Origin: UBA6065 sp036565605
GTDB lineage: Bacteria; Patescibacteriota; Minisyncoccia; Phycocordibacterales; UBA6065
Length of the DNA: 16,722 nt
Reading direction: 5' to 3'
Assembly (NCBI GenBank): GCA_036565605.1
Contig: DATCXV010000003.1
Location: 1-16,722 of the forward strand
Shown here: positions 14,581 to 16,722 of the stretch, piece after piece
Position numbering within the stretch: position 1 is the first letter of the stretch
How the letters are laid out: every line of letters starts with the position of its first letter
The notes under the pieces: generated by a model
What the model was told of the DNA's origin: nothing
Databases searched by the model: none
What the model saw: only the letters and a program-made list of their open reading frames with translations
Made by a program: the position numbers and the translations under genes

Positions 14581-14651
14581 AGTTCCCGGCCCGCCCAAGC
14601 GCTTGAAGATGACCCAGGCAATTGGTCGAGCATTTGAGCGGAGCGGGAACT
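14581..14651 (+). promoter_or_regulatory. Structured 5' leader of the first pilin mRNA
   Basis: The predicted transcript begins with a three-tier stem-loop. P1 is AGTTCCCG (14581-14588) with CGGGAACT (14644-14651), eight perfect pairs. P2 is CGCTTGAA (14600-14607) with TTTGAGCG (14633-14640), eight pairs, two of them G-U. P3 is GACC (14611-14614) with GGTC (14624-14627), extended by a U-G pair outside and an A-U pair inside, with a GGCAA loop. An asymmetric bulge, GCCCGCCCAAG (14589-14599), separates P1 and P2. I recognise no riboswitch class: the c-di-GMP, purine, SAM and fluoride signatures I know are absent. No terminator or start-site-masking hairpin is seen. Likely roles are mRNA stability, a protein-binding site or an unknown sensor. 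Confidence 0.5.
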
Positions 14652-14687
14652 CTTATCAGTCAGTTTTATCGGCAAAATATACAGTAT

Positions 14688-15116
14688 ATGAAGAATACGA
14701 AAGGCTTCACGCTCATCGAACTCCTCGTCGTGATCGCCATCATCGGTATCCTGTCCTCTGTCGTTCTCGCGTCTTTGAACACGGCGCGCGCAAAGGGCGG
14801 TGATGCAGCTATCAAGAGCCAGCTCGCGGCTATCAGGCCACAGGCTGAGATTATTTACGACAATCTCGGTAACTACGGTGTAAGCGCTTCGGCTTGCAGT
14901 ACGTCAAACTCGCTTTTCGCGACGTCGACCGTTTCGAACATGATTGCTTCGCTCCAGAATGCTTCTGGAAACTCGGCAACCTGCAACACTGCGGGTAGCC
15001 CGGCTACTTCGTGGGCAGTTTCGATTCCTCTCAAGACTTCGGGCGCAGGCAACTGGTGCGTTGACTCGACCGGTGCATCGAAATCTGGTACGGCTACTTC
15101 GGGAGCTTGCAGCTAG
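14688..15116 (+). CDS. Type IV prepilin, four-cysteine (probable major pilin)
   Basis: The 142-residue protein has a short class III leader, MKNTKG, cut after G6 by prepilin peptidase, giving mature FTLIELLVVIAIIGIL with the conserved Glu5 (E11 of the precursor). The hydrophobic helix runs to about residue 30 and the globular part is Ser/Ala/Thr-rich, with four cysteines (C70, C99, C124, C141) that probably form two disulfides. The NWCVD segment (122-126) is shared with the next pilin. The frame is open upstream to a TTG at 14622, but that start would bury the leader behind 22 residues, so ATG 14688 is used. It has its own promoter, leader and terminator, which suggests high, separate expression. 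It is the best major-pilin candidate. Confidence 0.9.
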   Translation: MKNTKGFTLIELLVVIAIIGILSSVVLASLNTARAKGGDAAIKSQLAAIRPQAEIIYDNLGNYGVSASACSTSNSLFATSTVSNMIASLQNASGNSATCNTAGSPATSWAVSIPLKTSGAGNWCVDSTGASKSGTATSGACS

Positions 15117-15151
15117 TCTCGTGTAGCGATCGATTCTCTCGAATTGATTAC

Positions 15152-15175
15152 AAAACCGCCCATGTGGGCGGTTTT
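15152..15175 (+). terminator. Rho-independent terminator after the first pilin
   Basis: AAAACCGCCC (15152-15161) pairs with GGGCGGTTTT (15166-15175) around the loop ATGT. The terminal T run doubles as the U-tract, and the A run makes it potentially bidirectional. The next promoter starts five bases later. Confidence 0.88.
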
Positions 15176-15179
15176 GCTA

Positions 15180-15188
15180 TGCTATAAT
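15180..15188 (+). promoter_or_regulatory. Extended -10 promoter of the second pilin operon
   Basis: TGCTATAAT at 15180-15188 is a perfect TGn-TATAAT. Transcription would start at about 15195-15196, on the pilin ATG, so the mRNA is predicted to be leaderless. The -35 position lies in the preceding terminator and has no match. Confidence 0.65.
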
Positions 15189-15195
15189 CTGAATT

Positions 15196-15633
15196 ATGAA
15201 AATTCGCACTCAAGGATTTACTCTGATTGAGCTTCTGGTCGTCATCTCAATCATCGCTCTTTTGTCGTCGGTCGTTTTGTCGTCACTTGGCACCGCGCGC
15301 AATAAAGGCTATGACAATACAGTTAAGGCGACAATGAAAGAAATGTTGCCGCAAGCCCAGGCGTATCTTGATTCGCATAGCTCTTTGGGAGCAAGCATTT
15401 CGTCATGTTCTTCAACGTCTGTCTTTACTGATTCACAATTCGCCCTTATGCGCGCCAATGTCGTGCAAAATATTACCCCAGGAGCGAGCATGACCTGTGC
15501 CACTGATTCGTCAGGTACGAAATGGGCGGTGTCTGTCTCTTCTTTGCGTGGCGGCGGTACTTGGTGTATCGATAATAGCCAGGGCTGGTTCAAAGCGGGA
15601 ACGGCGAATACAGCGACTGGCGCGTGCCAATAA
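15196..15633 (+). CDS. Type IV prepilin, four-cysteine paralogue
   Basis: The 145-residue prepilin has leader MKIRTQG with cleavage after G7 and mature start FTLIELLVVISIIALL (Glu5 = E12). It is a paralogue of the preceding pilin. The helix, the SSVVL-SL-TAR-KG segment and the four cysteines at similar spacing (C71, C101, C124, C144) are shared, as are W-AVS and the TWCID block (122-126). The globular sequences are otherwise well diverged, so the duplication is not recent. It is expressed from its own extended -10 promoter and is followed 11 bases later by the third pilin. It may be a minor pilin or an alternative major pilin. Confidence 0.9.
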   Translation: MKIRTQGFTLIELLVVISIIALLSSVVLSSLGTARNKGYDNTVKATMKEMLPQAQAYLDSHSSLGASISSCSSTSVFTDSQFALMRANVVQNITPGASMTCATDSSGTKWAVSVSSLRGGGTWCIDNSQGWFKAGTANTATGACQ

Positions 15634-15644
15634 TAAAAATACCT

Positions 15645-16046
15645 ATGAAGAGAGGATTCACATTGGTTGAGCTTCTCATCGTCATCGCCATTATCGGCAT
15701 TTTGACGATGGTTGTCGTTTCATCGACGGGACCGGCCCGAGCACGGTCGCGAGACGATAGGCGAATTGCTGACCTTAAAACAATACAGCTTGGTCTTGCG
15801 CTTTATTTCGATCATTATCGGTCATATCCAACGCCTGATGAGGGGCTTTCCAAGCTCACTGATGAAGACCAAGGTTTTTTGCCTTCTATTCCAACGGATC
15901 CGAAAACAGGAGCTCTGTACGAATACACCACTTCGGGAGGTGACAAGCACTATTGCTTGGGAGCAACTCTAGAAGGAACGGTACCATCCGATTCGTCATC
16001 GTGCACTATTTTGGGTTCAACAGCGAATTATAAAGTAAGTAGATAA
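15645..16046 (+). CDS. GspG-like prepilin/pseudopilin
   Basis: The 133-residue protein has a very short leader, MKRG, cleaved before FTLVELLIVIAIIGIL (Glu5 = E9). The globular part is unlike the two upstream pilins and resembles the type II secretion major pseudopilin GspG: DLKTIQLGLALYFDHYRSYP (43-62), then a loop and FLPSIPTDPKTGALYEY (78-94), the DPxxGxxYxY pattern of that family. Two cysteines (C104, C120) probably form one disulfide. I chose ATG 15645 rather than the in-frame GTG at 15624, because the longer form would overlap the upstream gene and lengthen the leader. It lies one base before pilD and is probably a minor or priming pilin. Confidence 0.88.
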   Translation: MKRGFTLVELLIVIAIIGILTMVVVSSTGPARARSRDDRRIADLKTIQLGLALYFDHYRSYPTPDEGLSKLTDEDQGFLPSIPTDPKTGALYEYTTSGGDKHYCLGATLEGTVPSDSSSCTILGSTANYKVSR

Positions 16047-16047
16047 C

Positions 16048-16722
16048 ATGGAAGCCTGGATTTATCTTCCCGTTTTTATTCTAGGGCTTCTTGTGGGAAG
16101 TTTTCTGAACGTCGTCATTCTGCGTTGGAATACCGGTATGGCTATAAGCAGAGGACGTTCAGCCTGTTTTTCTTGCGGCAAGACATTGTCGTGGCATGAA
16201 CTTATTCCGGTTCTGAGTTTTGTAGCACAAAAGGGAAGGTGTCGTTCGTGCGGTACCAAGATTTCTTGGCAGTACCCTTTGGTTGAGTTGCTTACCGGTC
16301 TTATTTTTGTGCTCGGCTTCATAAGTGTGAAGCCGTTTCTTCTAATTGCCGCATTATTGTCGCTTTACGTTGTTATTGCCGTATATGATCTGCGGCACCA
16401 AATTATTCCTGATACATTTTCTTATGGTGCTGCATGCGTTGCCTTAGGACTTATAGGTTGGCAGTGGCATGTGACGGGCGTGATTGATTTGTATCAAGTG
16501 ATTGCTGGACCCACTCTTTTCATATTTTTTTGGTTCTTTTGGGCCGTGTCGCGAGGCAGCTGGATGGGATTGGGAGATGCCAAATTAGCATTGTCGGTAG
16601 GGTGGGCATTGGGTCTTTCTGCGGGCATCGCAGCTCTCCTTTTATCGTTTTGGACCGGAGCGATTGTGTCACTTGTTATTATGGTGGCACAGCGCATAAA
16701 GCGCCATACCATTTGGTCCTTT
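16048..16722 (+). CDS. pilD: Prepilin peptidase PilD (3' end beyond the window)
   Basis: The open frame runs to the last base of the window, so the gene is cut off; 225 residues are visible. PilD is the membrane aspartic peptidase that removes prepilin leaders and can N-methylate the new N-terminus. The N-terminal part has GSFLNVVILR (17-26) and the zinc-binding cysteines C40-x2-C43 and C65-x2-C68, as in bifunctional enzymes. The catalytic aspartates are visible: D114 in VYDLRHQIIPD (112-122) and D177 in GLGDAKLAL (174-182). Several membrane helices occupy the spaces between. Its ATG lies one base after the stop of the pseudopilin, so it is co-transcribed with its substrates from the promoter at 15180. 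Probably only the last helix or tail is missing. Confidence 0.94.
   Translation, partial: MEAWIYLPVFILGLLVGSFLNVVILRWNTGMAISRGRSACFSCGKTLSWHELIPVLSFVAQKGRCRSCGTKISWQYPLVELLTGLIFVLGFISVKPFLLIAALLSLYVVIAVYDLRHQIIPDTFSYGAACVALGLIGWQWHVTGVIDLYQVIAGPTLFIFFWFFWAVSRGSWMGLGDAKLALSVGWALGLSAGIAALLLSFWTGAIVSLVIMVAQRIKRHTIWSF

Noticed and set aside
14622..14687. N-terminal extension of the first pilin from TTG 14622
   Set aside because: It would place 22 residues before the class III leader, and the bases form part of the leader stem-loop.
14581..14687. Known riboswitch upstream of the pilin (for example c-di-GMP)
   Set aside because: The conserved core sequences of the classes I know are not present, so I describe it only as a structured leader.
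15624..15644. GTG start for the third pilin
   Set aside because: It overlaps the preceding pilin gene, and the ATG at 15645 gives a normal short prepilin leader.
1..16722. CRISPR arrays, tRNA/rRNA genes, insertion sequences or att sites
   Set aside because: No regularly spaced repeats, no tRNA or rRNA signatures and no transposase or integrase were found on either strand.
1..16722. Alternative genetic code (TGA as Gly or Trp)
   Set aside because: The recognised genes are full length under the standard code with TGG for Trp and no in-frame TGA; only the absence of TGA stops is notable.

Overview
The window reads as part of the type IV pilus (T4P) region of a Candidate Phyla Radiation bacterium, most likely Patescibacteria/Parcubacteria. 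This is inferred from the gene set and protein style: a pilM-pilN-pilO-(small linker)-pilB block, a single-domain response regulator joined to pilT-pilC, small four-cysteine pilins, a LamG/FN3/peptidoglycan-binding surface protein, and a 51-residue zinc-ribbon protein. No secretin (PilQ) gene is visible, which fits a single-membrane envelope. The standard code works throughout: the pilus genes are full length with TGG tryptophans and no TGA interruption.

Layout. 1-246: no convincing gene, but several possible RNA helices. 247-1729: an NTF2-like protein, a tiny zinc-ribbon protein and a membrane-anchored protein. 1731-2384 (minus): a ComF-type phosphoribosyltransferase whose 3' coding end holds the terminator of the convergent operon. 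2412-7899: the assembly block pilM, pilN, pilO, a PilP-like linker, pilB and a DoxX-like membrane protein. 8004-8747: a PDZ-less HtrA-like serine protease. 8809-9498 (minus): a SAM-dependent methyltransferase. 9712-11730: a large secreted LamG-FN3-peptidoglycan-binding protein. 11801-14496: response regulator, pilT and pilC. 14688-16046: three prepilin-like genes. 16048-16722: the start of prepilin peptidase pilD, cut by the window edge.

How the parts fit. PilM, PilN, PilO and the linker should form the inner-membrane alignment complex, PilC the platform, PilB the extension motor and PilT the retraction motor, with PilD processing the pilins. The response regulator overlaps pilT by one base, so retraction may be under phospho-signalling control. 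ComF, a competence-type protein, is divergently paired with pilM, so DNA uptake is a plausible use of the pilus.

Expression signals are distinctive. Almost no gene has a Shine-Dalgarno sequence. Several -10 boxes lie so close to the ATG that the mRNA should be leaderless or nearly so. Four promoters have an extended -10 (TGn) and no clear -35, and terminators are followed closely by the next promoter. The first pilin is the exception: it has a roughly 105-base leader that begins with a nested stem-loop. All 19 complete genes stop with TAA or TAG, none with TGA. The best candidates for something undescribed are the pilin leader RNA, the response regulator-PilT coupling, and the minimal secretin-free pilus with its PilP-like linker and coupled DoxX-like protein.
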